Below, piece after piece: positions 49,199-60,716 of a DNA stretch of 64,000 nt; position 1 is the stretch's first letter; each line of letters starts with the position of its first letter. The stretch covers positions 13,308,388 to 13,372,387 of the forward strand of contig NC_079505.1 in the NCBI RefSeq assembly GCF_030052815.1, read 5' to 3'. The translations under genes were made by a program, and so were the position numbers. The stretch comes from Hevea brasiliensis. Its lineage: Eukaryota; Streptophyta; Magnoliopsida; Malpighiales; Euphorbiaceae. The notes under the pieces are model-generated. The model ran no database searches. It saw nothing but the letters and a program-made list of their open reading frames with translations, and had not been told where the DNA came from.

Positions 49199-50554
49199 GG
49201 ATAAATTATTATGAAGTCCTTGAATTTTGCTAAATTTATTAGTTTGTCCATAAAACTCTTAAGGCCAATTAAAATGTCCATTGTTAATTCAAAATAAGAC
49301 TATTTAATCCTTCTGTTAATATTTTTTAATAGAAATTGTTAGTCAAAGGTTTAAGACTTAGTCAGAAAAGAGAGAATATTGTAAAATACTAAAAATATTC
49401 ATATTTTCCCTTAAAATCCATAAAGAGACCAACTTTCTGGGTTCTTACCCCCTCAAACAATCTTATACCCACCTCACCTGCCTTCCTTGTTTCTTCTTAT
49501 CCTAGTCCCATATTCTCTTCCCTCTCAGTAACCTATAGCCTTAGGTCTTCCTTATCTTTCCTCCTCCTCTTCCTTCTTCTCCTTCTTCTTCTTCTTCTTT
49601 GTCTTCTTCATTTCTTTTACTGAGCTTCTCGAAAGAGAATCAAAGGAATTCATGCATCCAGACAACTGACTGGCATTAATGTCTATTGAGTTTTCATTGA
49701 CGTTGTTCTCCTTTGGATTTTGCGCCGATCACGTGTGGGAAGATGAAGGCGAAAAGCCCAAAAGAAGGTGGAGCTGTTCACCTCCAGATCTTGCCATTCA
49801 CGATGTTACCTCCAGATATTGCAACTGCTCCTATGCTATGACCATCGACAAGCTTGCAAATTATCAAGGGGCATGCAGACATTGATGGGCACGCATAGTT
49901 TTGGCTTGTGGCTCCTATTCATTGAATATTTGTGGTGTTGTTTTGTACTTATTTATTTTTGTTATTATTTTGCGATTGTTATTAGTATTAGATTGTTCGA
50001 ATAACTCAGAAGTTTTTTGAATAATGAAAAGTGAAAAATGCCTTTGAGTGACAATGTATTTGGATGGTCTATTTTTGTAAGCTTGTTAAAGTTGAGAATG
50101 CATGCTCTGTTTCTGAGTTGACTGATAATGGTAAAGACAAAATAGTGTATAATTTGAAAAATGTTAGGGATTAAATAGTGATGCTTTTTTAAAATGTGAG
50201 GGACTTCACATAGTGAATATTTTGAATGATTCTGGAAAAGTTTTGATGGTTTCAGTAAAAAATAAGAGCAACTATGAGAGAGAATTCAAAGATCTTTGAG
50301 AGAGAATTCAGAGATTATAGTGGTTAAGGTTAGGGATTTAAGAGTGATTTGGGCATTTTAATTAAGAGATAGGAAGCACAAAATGGCATTTAGGATATTT
50401 CCTATCTGCTTAACAACATCTCTCACGGCAAAGCCAACAGAAGGACTAAGCAGTCCTATTATGAACTAACAAGAGACATTTTAATTGGCTCTAAGAATTT
50501 TAGGGACCAACTAATAAATTTTAGCAAAATTCAGAGACTGTATAGCAATCCACA
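49199..50554. mobile_element. Mutator-like non-autonomous element, family F copy 2 (uninterrupted)
   Basis: About 1.36 kb with the same inverted arms as F copy 1 ('ggataaattattatgaagtc...' and '...gagactgtatagcaatccaca'), and flanking 9-mers CATAAAATA and TGTAAAATA (7 of 9 matching). The inner part (49560-49920) contains a TTC/CTT-rich tract and G/C-richer DNA shared with F copy 1. Short open frames there have stops at different places in the two copies. It gives the empty-site reference for the Tekay-like insertion. Confidence 0.65.
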
Positions 50555-51058
50555 TGTAAAATAATAGGGAAAATTACTATATAGTTCTTGCATTTTAAGA
50601 AAACTAATTATTTGGTCATTGTATTTTGAAGAATACACTATTTAGGCCCAATATTTTGATTCTGTTAAATTATTTAGTCACTTCATTTTTCTGTTTGTCA
50701 ATACTTATCAAACTACTATTTAGTTTCTATTTTAGTGAAATTGACTAATTGGTTCTTGTATTTTAAAAAATATTGATACTTAGTCCCTCTATTTCAGTGA
50801 AACTAATTAGTTAATTCTTATATTTTGAAAATACAATATCTCAAAAATTATTCCTGGATAAAAATCAAAATTTTGTTGTGTAGAAACTAAATACAAATTT
50901 ATATTTTTAAATTATTCAAGCATTTTCATTTAATTTCTTGGACATTATTTTTGTATTCTTTTTATTAGAAAACAAATTTTCTAGATTATTACCTTGATTA
51001 CTTAGAGATCTAGGGCAATTAACTGACCTTTTTACACATACTCAACTCAACTAAGTCT

Positions 51059-53995
51059 TTATCCCAAAAATTTGGGGTCAGTTCTATGGATTCGCTTTCT
51101 CCACTCTAAACGATTTTGGGTTAAATCCTCAGAAATGTGTAATGCTTTTAGATCATGTTGTACTACTCTCCTCCAAGTCAATTTAGGTCTACCCCTTTTT
51201 TTCTTTCTATCCTCTAACCTAATGTACTCTACTTGTCTAACTGGAGCCTCCGTATGTCTACGCTTCACATGACCAAACTACCTCAATCTCCCTTCTCTCA
51301 ACTTATCCTCAATTGGCCCCACTCCTACCTTTTCTCTAATACTCTCATTATGGACTTTATCTAGTCTAGTATGGCCACTCATCCACCTTAACATTCTCAT
51401 CTCTGCAACTCTTATCTTAGACGCATACGACTCCTTCAGTGCCCAACACTCACTACCATATAACATAGCCGGTCGTATGGCTGTACTGTAAAATTTTCCT
51501 TTCAACTTATTGGGAATCTTGCGATCACATAAAACTCTCGTGGCACGTCTCCACTTCAACCATCCGGCTTTAATCTTATGACTAACATCCTCCTCACATC
51601 CCCCATCTACTTGAAGGACTGAGCCGAGATATTTAAAGTGATTACTTTGGAATAGTAGCACTCCATCCAAACTAACTCCTTCTCTATTACTAGTTTGGCC
51701 TTCACTGAACTTGCAATGCATATATTCTGTCTTCGTTCTACTTAACTTAAAGCCCTTTAACTCTAGAGTACTTCTCCAAAGCTCTTCACTGAACTTGCAA
51801 TGCATATATTCTGTCTTCGTTCTACTTAACTTAAAGCCCTTTAACTCTAGAGTACTTTTCCAAAGCTCTAGCTTTTTATTGACTCCTTCTTGCGTCTCAT
51901 CTATTAGAACAATATCATCCGCAAACATAATGTACCAAGAAATACTCTCTTGTATATGTTTCGTCAATTCATCTAAAACTAATGTAAAAAGGTAAGGGCT
52001 TATAGCTGATCCTTGGTGTAATCCAACTGAGATCGGAAAATCTCTTGTGTCCCCTCCCACTGTGCTCACAATAGTAGTTGTTTCTTCATACATATCTTTC
52101 AACACTTGTATGTACCGAATAGATACCCTCTTTTGTTCTAACACACTCCATAAGACATCTCTTGGAATACTATCATAAGCCTTCTCCAAATCAATAAAAA
52201 CCATGTGTATATCTTTCTTCACATCTCTATATTTCTCCATCAAGCTTCTAACGAGAAAGATTGCTTCCATAGTTGAACGACCGGGCATGAAGCTAAATTG
52301 ATTGAGAGAGATAAAAGTATCATAACGTAGTCGATGCTCCATAACTCTCTCCCATAACTTCATAGTATGGCTCATGAGTTTAATTCCCCTATAGTTTGAA
52401 CAACTATGTGTGTCTCCTTTGTTTTTAAAAATAGGTACTAAAATATTCATCCTCCATTCATCAGGCATTTTCTTTGAGTTTAGAATCTTATTAAATAATT
52501 TAGTTAACCATGCCACTCCCATATCTCCTAAACACTTCCACACTTCAATTGGTATTCCTTCGGGTCCACAGGCTTTACCCACTTTCATTCTCTTAAGTGC
52601 TTCCTTTACTTCTAAAGATCTAATCCTTCTAATACAATTCACATTCTTTTCTATTATTCTATACTCTATATTCACGCTATTACTATTTTGACTATTATTA
52701 AAGAGATCATTAAAATAATTTCTTCATCTTTCTTTAATGTCCTCATATTTCACCAATACTTTTTCTTCTTTATTCTTAATGCACCTAACTTGATTGAAAT
52801 CTTGACATTTCCTTTCTCTCCTCCTTGCTAATCTATAAATATCTTTCTCCCCTTCTTTAGTTCCAAGTTTCTCATATAACTTTTCAAAGGCCTGTGCTCT
52901 TGCTTGACTAACTATCTTTTTTGCCTCTTTCTTTGCTATTTTGTACCGTTCATATGCCTTATTATTATCACATTTAGATAATTTCTTATACCATTCTCTT
53001 TTTCTCTTCACTGCCTTTTGTACTTCCTCATTCCACCACCATCTCTCTTTTGAGGGTGGTCCATGTCCTTTAGACTCTTCAAGTACTTTTCTAGCTATTT
53101 CTCTAATCTTTGATGCCATCTGTATCCGCATATCATTGGTCGCCATATCCAGCTTCCATGCTTCGGACTCGAGAAGCTCATTTTTGAACTTCACTTGCTT
53201 TACTCGTTTGAACTCCCACCACTTTGTTCGAGCTACACTATTTCTTCTGACCTTACTTGAATTATTCATAAACTTGACATCCAAGACCACTAACCGAAGT
53301 TCACTTGTTAAAGCCTCTCCTAGAATGACCTTGCAATCCTTGCATAGAGCTCTATTTGTCTTCCTGGTTAAGAGGAAGTCGATTTGGCTTCTATGTTGCC
53401 CACTTTTGAAAGTCACTAAATGTGACTCTCTTTTTATAAAGTAAGTATTTGCTAGTATTAGGTCGTATGCCATAGCAAAATTCAGGATGTTTTTTCCCTT
53501 CTCATTTCGATTGCCAAAACCAAAACCTCCATGAACATTCTCATAACCTTGCTTTTCACTTCCTACATGTCCATTCAAATCTCCACCAATGAAAACCTTC
53601 TCTTCATTTGGTATGCTTTGCATTAAATCATCCATATCTTCCCAAAACATTTGTTTACTCTCACTATCTAGTCTTATTTGTGGAGCATAAGCACTAACTA
53701 CATGTATTATTTCTCCTTCTAGTACTAACTTTACTAGTATAATTCTATCTCCTACTCTTTTCATAGCTATTACAGCGTCTTTCAATGTCTTGTCTATGAT
53801 TATGCCCACTCCGTTCTTGTTTCTCTCCTTTCCGATAAACCATAATTTGTACCCTGAATTACCCACTTCCTTACTTTTTTCTCCTACTCATTTAGTCTCC
53901 TGAATGCAAGCAATATTCACCATTCTCTTTTTCAAGGTATCCGCAAGCTCCATTAATTTTCCTGTAAGTGATCCAACATTCCAAGTACCAACCAT
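51059..53995 (-). pseudogene. LINE endonuclease-reverse transcriptase ORF with three Trp-to-stop changes (copy 2)
   Basis: From the ATG at 53993-53995 (MVGTWNVGSL) to the stop at 51059 one frame of 979 codons is kept, interrupted only by TGA at 53888-53890, TGA at 52724-52726 and TAG at 51278-51280. Each replaces a Trp codon that LINE copy 1 or the context shows. Domains in order: endonuclease (N-terminal 230 residues; FIGGDLNGHVGS, HRSQIDFLL), reverse transcriptase ([16 protein letters not shown], DLEKAYDS, catalytic FADDIVLI), and a C-terminal region (ALKESYASKIRV, RRHTEAPVRQ, LTWRRVVQHDL). An in-frame 84-bp tandem duplication lies just after the FADD motif. The element would copy its own RNA at the target site; this copy cannot make the protein. 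Confidence 0.92.
51701..51868 (-). repeat. 84-bp in-frame tandem duplication in the LINE reverse transcriptase
   Basis: 51701-51784 and 51785-51868 are near-identical. Each encodes the 28 residues beginning ELW(K/R)STLELKGFKLSR. LINE copy 1 has only one copy. Confidence 0.93.
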
Positions 53996-54455
53996 GATCC
54001 TCCTCCTATCCTGGTCCTTCCTAATTGTCTCCTTCTATGATATCTTCTATTGTTTTCTATGTCTATCTTGTATTCTGTTCCACTATCTGTTCTACTATCT
54101 GTCTTATGGACTAACTTCTTTACCCACACCCGTCCATGATGTGGGAACCCTTGCTCACTTAACACCACACCCGGGGGCCAGTATGGCGCGTCGCTTTCTA
54201 TGAACGCCCTACACCCTTACATATTTCTCACAACACCCGGGCTCTGATGTAGCGCATCGTAAGTAGAGGACGCCCCAACGTTTATATCATTTGAGTCCAT
54301 ATCATAAAGTGTGACGAAATTTTTACGCTGGTTGTCACCTACCACAACCCTCCTCCTTTATCCGGGTTTGGGACTGGCTAAGCGCAAACTACTTAGGAGT
54401 TAACCTTTTTACACATACAATTATACTAATTTATATCAAAAGATGAATAATAGAG

Positions 54456-55511
54456 AGAGAATGAGTTGGGCAACATTTTCTTATTTCAAGTTTGTGCAGT
54501 TGATGGTACTAATGTTTTAGATTCTTTTGTTGGGACTAAAATAAGTGCAATGGATCGTTATGAACAATATTACGATCCCATTGTAAGAAACCTTGTGTCC
54601 CACATTGAAAATATGGGAAGCCTCTCTAACTTCAATAGCTAGCTTTTTGGGGTGTGGTTCTCACAGATTCGTATCAATGGTATCAAAGTCGTTGACTATG
54701 ATTCCCAATTACAATTGTGCGGCGCTTGATAACGTTGAAATAGCAGTGTTTGCTCGGGGTTAGAACCTTGCGTCCCATGTAGGATTTCAATGTAAGATAT
54801 ATTTGAACTTAGACTCTCCAATCTCAATAGCTAGCTTTTGGTGTGGTTCTCCTAAATTCATATCACCGTTTTCTTCCCAAATCTATTGGTGCTGTTGAGA
54901 TCAACTTCCACTCGCTTCTCAATCTCCAATTTTCTCTCTGCAAATGACACAACCTCTATTTCCGCTGGTTCACGGTGTAAGTCGGGACTTTGTCCGTGCC
55001 CGTGTGGTTCTGCTAGTCGTGAAGATGAGTTGCGTTTGGCAACTCAGTGGCATCTATGAGTCAATGTCAAACTTTGTGGGGCATCGATGGTGGGGAAGTG
55101 GAGTTTAGAAGGGTCGGGTAGAGAGTCCAAAGGGTGAGGCTCTACTGTGTATGGTAGGCTTTGACAGGCAGGAGTAGCTTTAGTTTGGATGTATGCAGAA
55201 GCGATGCCAAAACAGATGAGAGTAGGTATAAGGGTCTAACTGTGTTTTAAGGTCATCGGGCGCTGCGTCGCCTTAGGGAAGATTATTGGGACGGAAAGGG
55301 TGAGCAGGTAAAAAAATTTAATGACTTACGTAAGTTAGATAAATAAAATTATTTTATAATTCAATGAAATTACAGGGATTATTTTGCGATTCATTGAAAA
55401 CTGTGAACTTACCCATCTGCATACTGTGAATAAGAATAGAGGTCAAAAAGTGACTTGATGTGTAGATACAGAAGCTGCATATATCTTAAGAGTTTTACAA
55501 AAAAAGTGTAA
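54456..55511. other. Unassigned sequence with LTR-fragment character
   Basis: It contains two related phrases: 'ccttgtgtcccacattgaaaa' with 'caatagctagctttttgggg' (54590-54660), and 'ccttgcgtcccatgtagga' with 'caatagctagcttttggtgt' (54767-54843). Each is followed by 'gtggttctc...attc(g)tatca'. Such paired phrases are common in fragments of plant retrotransposon LTRs, and the second repeat may be an internal duplication. No open frame of note and no clear ends. Confidence 0.4.
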
Positions 55512-57771
55512 TTTTCATATGCTATCAATACTATACATCAACTCCAGAATATTGATCACAATATGAGAAAATTTTAAAATAAGTTACAAAAATATAAATT
55601 TTGAAATACGAGGAGATATTTGATGAAAGACTCACAAGCATATTAACAGTGCGAAATTCAAAGTTTATTCTAATGAAACCCACACTAGAATTCTCTTAAC
55701 ACTGGAGATTGCTGAATTAATTCTGGATTGGTGAAGTAATTCTCTGCTACAGAGTACTAATTAATTCATACTTTTGATGGATTACTTCACCGATGATGTT
55801 ATCAGGTCATTTCACGCTTTCCATAACCTCCATGCCAGGAACAGAAAGCCATCATCATTAACAACTTTCGGCTTTTTCATCAGCGCTTCCTATTTCTGGA
55901 TGCCAGAAGATATTCAGCTCTCAAACTCAGAGGCCAAGAAAACTACGCTTCTCTTGCTGACCATAGCCCCTTAAGCCCTCTTCCACCCCGATTGGCCCAG
56001 ACTTTTCAAAAATTTATATCATCATCAGATATAAAATCAAAGACAGTTCCTTGATCTTGAATGGTAGAACAAGGACTTGTACCTGGAGCAGAACAGCTAG
56101 ATCCTGCACAAGTGCTAGGAGGCCACAGAACAGAATAGGACACAGGTGATAACCGGCCAGATAAATGTGGCTATTGAAATTAATTTCAAATTCAAACAAC
56201 ACAACACTAGCCACAACTGAAAATGGTGAAACATATGAGTTTCAATGAGGCAATAGATAGAAATTAGAAAATTTGCATGGGATAAGAAAATAAACTGAAA
56301 TATATTTTTTATGAATAGAATTAGATTGAATATTCAAGAGATTGCACAGTATAGTTTAAATCTAACCATTGACACATAAAATTCTTTTGAAGTTTTAGTT
56401 TTCTTTCTTTTTTTCTGTCAAACTACTTTCTACCTTTTGCAGTTGCATCATCAAGCTGAAAATAATGCAGAAAGTTGCAATTAGGGAATAGGCACATTAT
56501 AAATTGCGATTATGGAATCATAAAATGCTTGCAAGAAAAAAACCACCACATGCACTGATTTCCTGTATAGAAGAAGGGTGAGAAATCTGCAAATGCACAA
56601 AGAATTAAGCAAAGAACAACTTGCTTGGGATTCCAAATATAATTATATTTTAGGATTTATCTAGTGAGTGTGCCAGTATTTTGCTTTTAGGAATATAACA
56701 AAAATTAGAAAATCATAGTGGGTTGATAAATGAATTGCCAACATTGACACTATTTACAAAATACACTGATAAGGAAAGTGCCATATAATATAATACGAAG
56801 CAGGTTCTCGCAAGGGAAAGGAAAAGGTATCTGCATAGGCACAATAACAAATCTTAACTCATTCCCATGACTAACCAATAGTTCTTCAGTCCTTTTTCTT
56901 ATGCCAACTATGGCCGTCCCTATGAAAGAACAGAAGGATCCTTCTGTTAGAAAGAAACAGAGAACAACCAGTTGAAGAACTCAGTGTTAGTGAACTGCAG
57001 TAAAAAGGCCAGTGGACTTGAACAGTGATGCAAAATATCAATAAATTGTCCAAAATATACACGAAATGCTTACTAGGTGACTTTAGAGGTGGTTCCTCTG
57101 ATAACTGTTGCCATCTTTATGAAAGAAAACAAGGATCCTTCTGTTAAAAAGAAACAGAGAACACCCATTGAAGAACTCAATGTTTGTGAACTGCAGAAAA
57201 AAGGCTAGTAGATTTGAACAGTGATGCAAATATCAATAAATTGTCCAAAATGTACATGAAATGCTTACGAGGTGGCTTTAGAAGTGGTTCCACTGAAAAA
57301 AAAAAAAAATTTCATGATTTTTTAATAGGAAGAACACTTCTGAAGGCCTCAACATCCTGCTTGAGCTTGTAGAAACATTTCAAAGATGTTAAATCCTGAG
57401 ACCAAATTGAAGACAGCCATCACAAATTCAACTGAAATTTTCCACAAAGCTAGCAAAAAACCTTCGTGCTAATGAATTGCTGAACCTCTAATAAGGGTAA
57501 TTTCTTAGTCATTCTGTTTACTATACTCAACGTATTCGTGTTACTTTACTCTTTCGTAACGATTTAACAATAAAACATATTCATTAATATTAATGTGCAT
57601 ATACAACCTAAAAACATAATGCTAGTGCTAATATACAATTTCTTGTAAAAAGGGAAAGTAACTAACTAGAGAATTGTAATTGTACTCACATGAAATAGAT
57701 TGAAATGAAGTACCAATAATTCACAACATAATAAAGACCTCATTCATCCGTTGACTATGTCTTGATTGTTA
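55512..57771. repeat. Duplicated 3' flank of PPR3 (segment D, copy 3)
   Basis: Matches 232-2127 and 45510-46514. It has its own internal tandem duplication of 197 bp period: 'ggatccttctgtta...gtggttcc(t/a)ctga' occurs at about 56936-57105 and again at 57133-57295, but only once in D copy 2. No coding signal. Confidence 0.7.
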
Positions 57772-59607
57772 TCACTTCAAATTTACACCTTTAGAACCTT
57801 CGGAACGATTTCGTAATTTTCTCAGAATGAGATCATCATTGCACGATAAATGTATTACCAATTCGAAGGTGGTGGCATCTGCAGAGAATCCTTTATCAAC
57901 CATTTCATCAATAAGCTGTGTTGCCCTTGGTACATCCTTATGCCTGAGAAACCCTTGAATAATCAGATTATAACAACAATTATCCGGTAAACATCCTCTC
58001 TCTTCCATTCCTCTAAAAACTTTGTATGCCTCATCTAGTAATCCTTCTTTACAAAGGCCGTTTATTATTATACTATATGTATAAACATTAGGCTGTAAAC
58101 CTTTTTCAAAAAGCCTAGAAAATAGTTCCTTGGCATCATTAAGCCTCCCAGCTCTGCACATACCACCGATCAAAATGTTATAGCTCACACAATTAGGCTT
58201 CAACCGACTCTTTTCCATCGCTTTAAATAGTGTAAGCGCCTCATCAAGATACCCTTGTTTGCACAAGCCATCAAGAATGATTGAATAAGTAATTCTATTT
58301 GGCTGCTGACCATAAGAACACATGTTCTTGAAAACCTCTAGTGCAGTTCCAGATTGCCCAGCCTCCCACAAACCCTTTATAAGAGTATTATAAGTAATAG
58401 TGTTGGGAATTAAAGTAGTTTTACGCATTTCATCAAAAAGTTTTACTGCTTCATCTATCCTTTTGCTCTTGCAGTATCCATTAATCAAGATGTTGAAGCT
58501 AATTACATCAGCTATGCCACTGCTTAACATCTGATTAAACAGTTTTCTAGCTTCATCTATTTGGCTACACATACAAAATCCAGCCATCAATGAATTGTAA
58601 GTGACAAAATTAGGCTTCACGCGCTTTTGGATCATTATTTTCATTATTTCTTGAGCTTTTGACACCAGTCCTTCCTTACAAAGAGTGTCAATCAATATAT
58701 TGAAGAGAAGAATGTCTGGTGATATGTTTTGCCCCACCAATTCTTTCAACAAGGCTGACGCTTGATTCCATTTGCCAATATTGCAAAGACCTTGAATTAA
58801 GCAGGTGTAAGTGACAGCATCAGGTGAAATACCTTTATTCCTCATCCGAGAGAAGAGGTCTAAAGCCTCAATAACTAGCTTATCCTTGCAAAAAGCATCA
58901 ATAATTGCATTATATGTCACAACATTTGGCTCACAACCTCTCTCACCCATTCCCTTTAGCAACTCAATAGCCACATTTGTTTTCCCACATTTACATAGAG
59001 CATTTACTATCACATTGTAGGTACGAACATTAGGTTGATATCCTCCAGTAACCATATCATTGAAAAATTCTACAGCTCCATTGATTTTACCATCTATACA
59101 GAGCCCATTGATTAAGGTAGTAAATGTCACAGTATTGGGCTCCAATCCAAATTTGATAAATTTCCCCAAAATTGAGAAGCCAAAATTCACAAGGTGTAAG
59201 CGGCAGAAACAGTTAATCAATATAGAAAGAGAATAAACATTGTGTGAGATTCCTAGAGACTCAATTGTTCTGGACAAAGAAATAACCATGTGATATTGTT
59301 TCATTCCCACAAGAGCAGATAAAAATCGACAAAATTGAACAATTGAAGGCAGAGGACGCATAAGAATGATAAGATTAAAGGAAGCTACGGCATCATCAAC
59401 GTCCCTAAAAGAAGAAGAATTGAACTTAGATCTCAAGAAACGTTGAGATTTTGCATCTTTAGGTTTATGAGTGGAAGTAGAAGTGGAAAAATGGAAGTAA
59501 TTGGTAAATAACAATGATGGAGATTGAATGATACCCATTTCCGTTTGCAGTTGAAAGTGGTAGAATCTCCCATTACTTGTGAAAATCCTCCGCGCCGCCA
59601 TTATCAT
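57772..59607 (-). CDS. PPR3: intact Restorer-of-fertility-like P-class PPR protein, 611 aa
   Basis: An intronless frame of 612 codons. The first Met (MIMAARRIF) is chosen because the same start and Arg/Ser-rich leader is conserved in PPR1 and PPR2; residues 1 to about 60 have no early acidic residue and suit a mitochondrial presequence. Residues 66-90 carry the RFL signature (FRDVDDAVASFN...RPLPSIVQF), followed by about 14 tandem 35-residue PPR repeats up to about residue 580 (typical: VVTYNAIIDAFCKDKL...GISPD) and a short tail (ATTFELVIHLSCNDD...). There is no E, DYW or other C-terminal editing domain, so it is P-class. RFL proteins bind particular mitochondrial transcripts and promote their processing or silencing, some restoring male fertility; this exact role is inference. 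Its two paralogues in the window are broken, so this is the only copy that can still work. Confidence 0.95.
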   Translation of the reverse strand: MIMAARRIFTSNGRFYHFQLQTEMGIIQSPSLLFTNYFHFSTSTSTHKPKDAKSQRFLRSKFNSSSFRDVDDAVASFNLIILMRPLPSIVQFCRFLSALVGMKQYHMVISLSRTIESLGISHNVYSLSILINCFCRLHLVNFGFSILGKFIKFGLEPNTVTFTTLINGLCIDGKINGAVEFFNDMVTGGYQPNVRTYNVIVNALCKCGKTNVAIELLKGMGERGCEPNVVTYNAIIDAFCKDKLVIEALDLFSRMRNKGISPDAVTYTCLIQGLCNIGKWNQASALLKELVGQNISPDILLFNILIDTLCKEGLVSKAQEIMKIMIQKRVKPNFVTYNSLMAGFCMCSQIDEARKLFNQMLSSGIADVISFNILINGYCKSKRIDEAVKLFDEMRKTTLIPNTITYNTLIKGLWEAGQSGTALEVFKNMCSYGQQPNRITYSIILDGLCKQGYLDEALTLFKAMEKSRLKPNCVSYNILIGGMCRAGRLNDAKELFSRLFEKGLQPNVYTYSIIINGLCKEGLLDEAYKVFRGMEERGCLPDNCCYNLIIQGFLRHKDVPRATQLIDEMVDKGFSADATTFELVIHLSCNDDLILRKLRNRSEGSKGVNLK

Positions 59608-59679
59608 CTTGAGAGAGAGGGCTTTGTGTGTTCAGGGCGAAAGAGAGACTGTACAGCAACTATCCATCCATCATCTATA

Positions 59680-60716
59680 ATTTATCTATAAAATCAGTAA
59701 ATCAGTTTTTTGTAAATTTTTTTATCAATAAAAACAGTTATTTATCTATAATTTAGGTTTTTTTAGAAATATTTATTATTTAGTTAAATAATAATTCAAA
59801 TTAACAAATGTATTTAAAAAAATATATTTAATTTCTACCGTTAATATTAAATGCACCATATAATTTATTTTATTTTTGAAATAAATATATAATAATTAAT
59901 TTATTATATTATTTCATTTATTTTATTTTAATAAATATATAATTATTAATTTATTATATGATATTATTATTTATTATTAAAAAAATTAATATATAATTAT
60001 TGATTTAATATGTTATATTATTTATTTATTATAGAAATAAATAAACTATAATTAAATAATCTAAAAATGTAATTATAAATAATTCATTAATTATTATCAA
60101 CAAAGAAAAATTTATAATTTTAAATTTGTACATTTAATTTTATGTCATTAATAAAATAAAATAAAATGTTTTAATAATATTACAATTTACATGTGGTAAC
60201 TTGATTGTATTGAAAAATGCAAATGAAATGAAGAACAATGTTAATAATATTATTTTTGAGCTAATCAAGCTAAAATTGCTTTTTTAAAATAGGATAAGGT
60301 TATTTTTGTTTAAAAAAATATAGTTATTCATGAGCAACTATATTTATATTTATAGAACTGATATAAAATGTAGCTATCATATTTTATCAAATAAATTACT
60401 ATCAATTGTCTATAAAATTGAACACAGTCTAAAACTAATTAGTACAAATGTTGTTTTTTTATTACTTATCTAAGATATATATCATATTTTAATATATATC
60501 ATATTTTAAGTTCTATTTGATTTACTTTTTTGTATTATAGAAATTTTTGAACTTAATTAACTAAATTACATTGGAGAGGAAATTATGGGTATCAAACCAA
60601 CAATTAAAAATATTTTTAATTTTTAATTTTAAAATATTATTTTATAATAAAATAAATATTTAACATAAAATTTTCATATCAATAAATTTATTTATGTTAA
60701 TGAAAATAAAATTTAC
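59680..60716. repeat. PPR upstream segment (U, copy 3, proximal part)
   Basis: Directly upstream of PPR3. Similar to 15312-15977 plus 17346-17850, with the 1.37-kb gene-fragment insert of unit 1 absent. AT-rich with no coding frame. It is interrupted at 60716 by an LTR-like element and resumes at 63314. Confidence 0.75.

Larger units (their letters stand above)
51041..54402 (-). mobile_element. RTE-clade LINE, copy 2, near full length
   Basis: 3,362 bp on the minus strand with a perfect 15-bp target duplication ACCTTTTTACACATA (51026-51040 and 54403-54417) and a (TTGAG)n 3' tail. The 5' end (54150-54402) includes an untranslated leader with two 'cgggtgt' motifs and 'gacaaccagcgtaaaaattt', absent in part from copy 1. 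The length is what is expected of a complete RTE element. Confidence 0.95.
50564..54455. repeat. Repeat R, copy 3, split by LINE copy 2
   Basis: R sequence at 50564-51040 and 54418-54455. At about 50724-50750 it reads through without the E element, so it is the ancestral arrangement. It stops at 'gagagagaatgag' (54455), where unrelated sequence begins. Confidence 0.6.
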
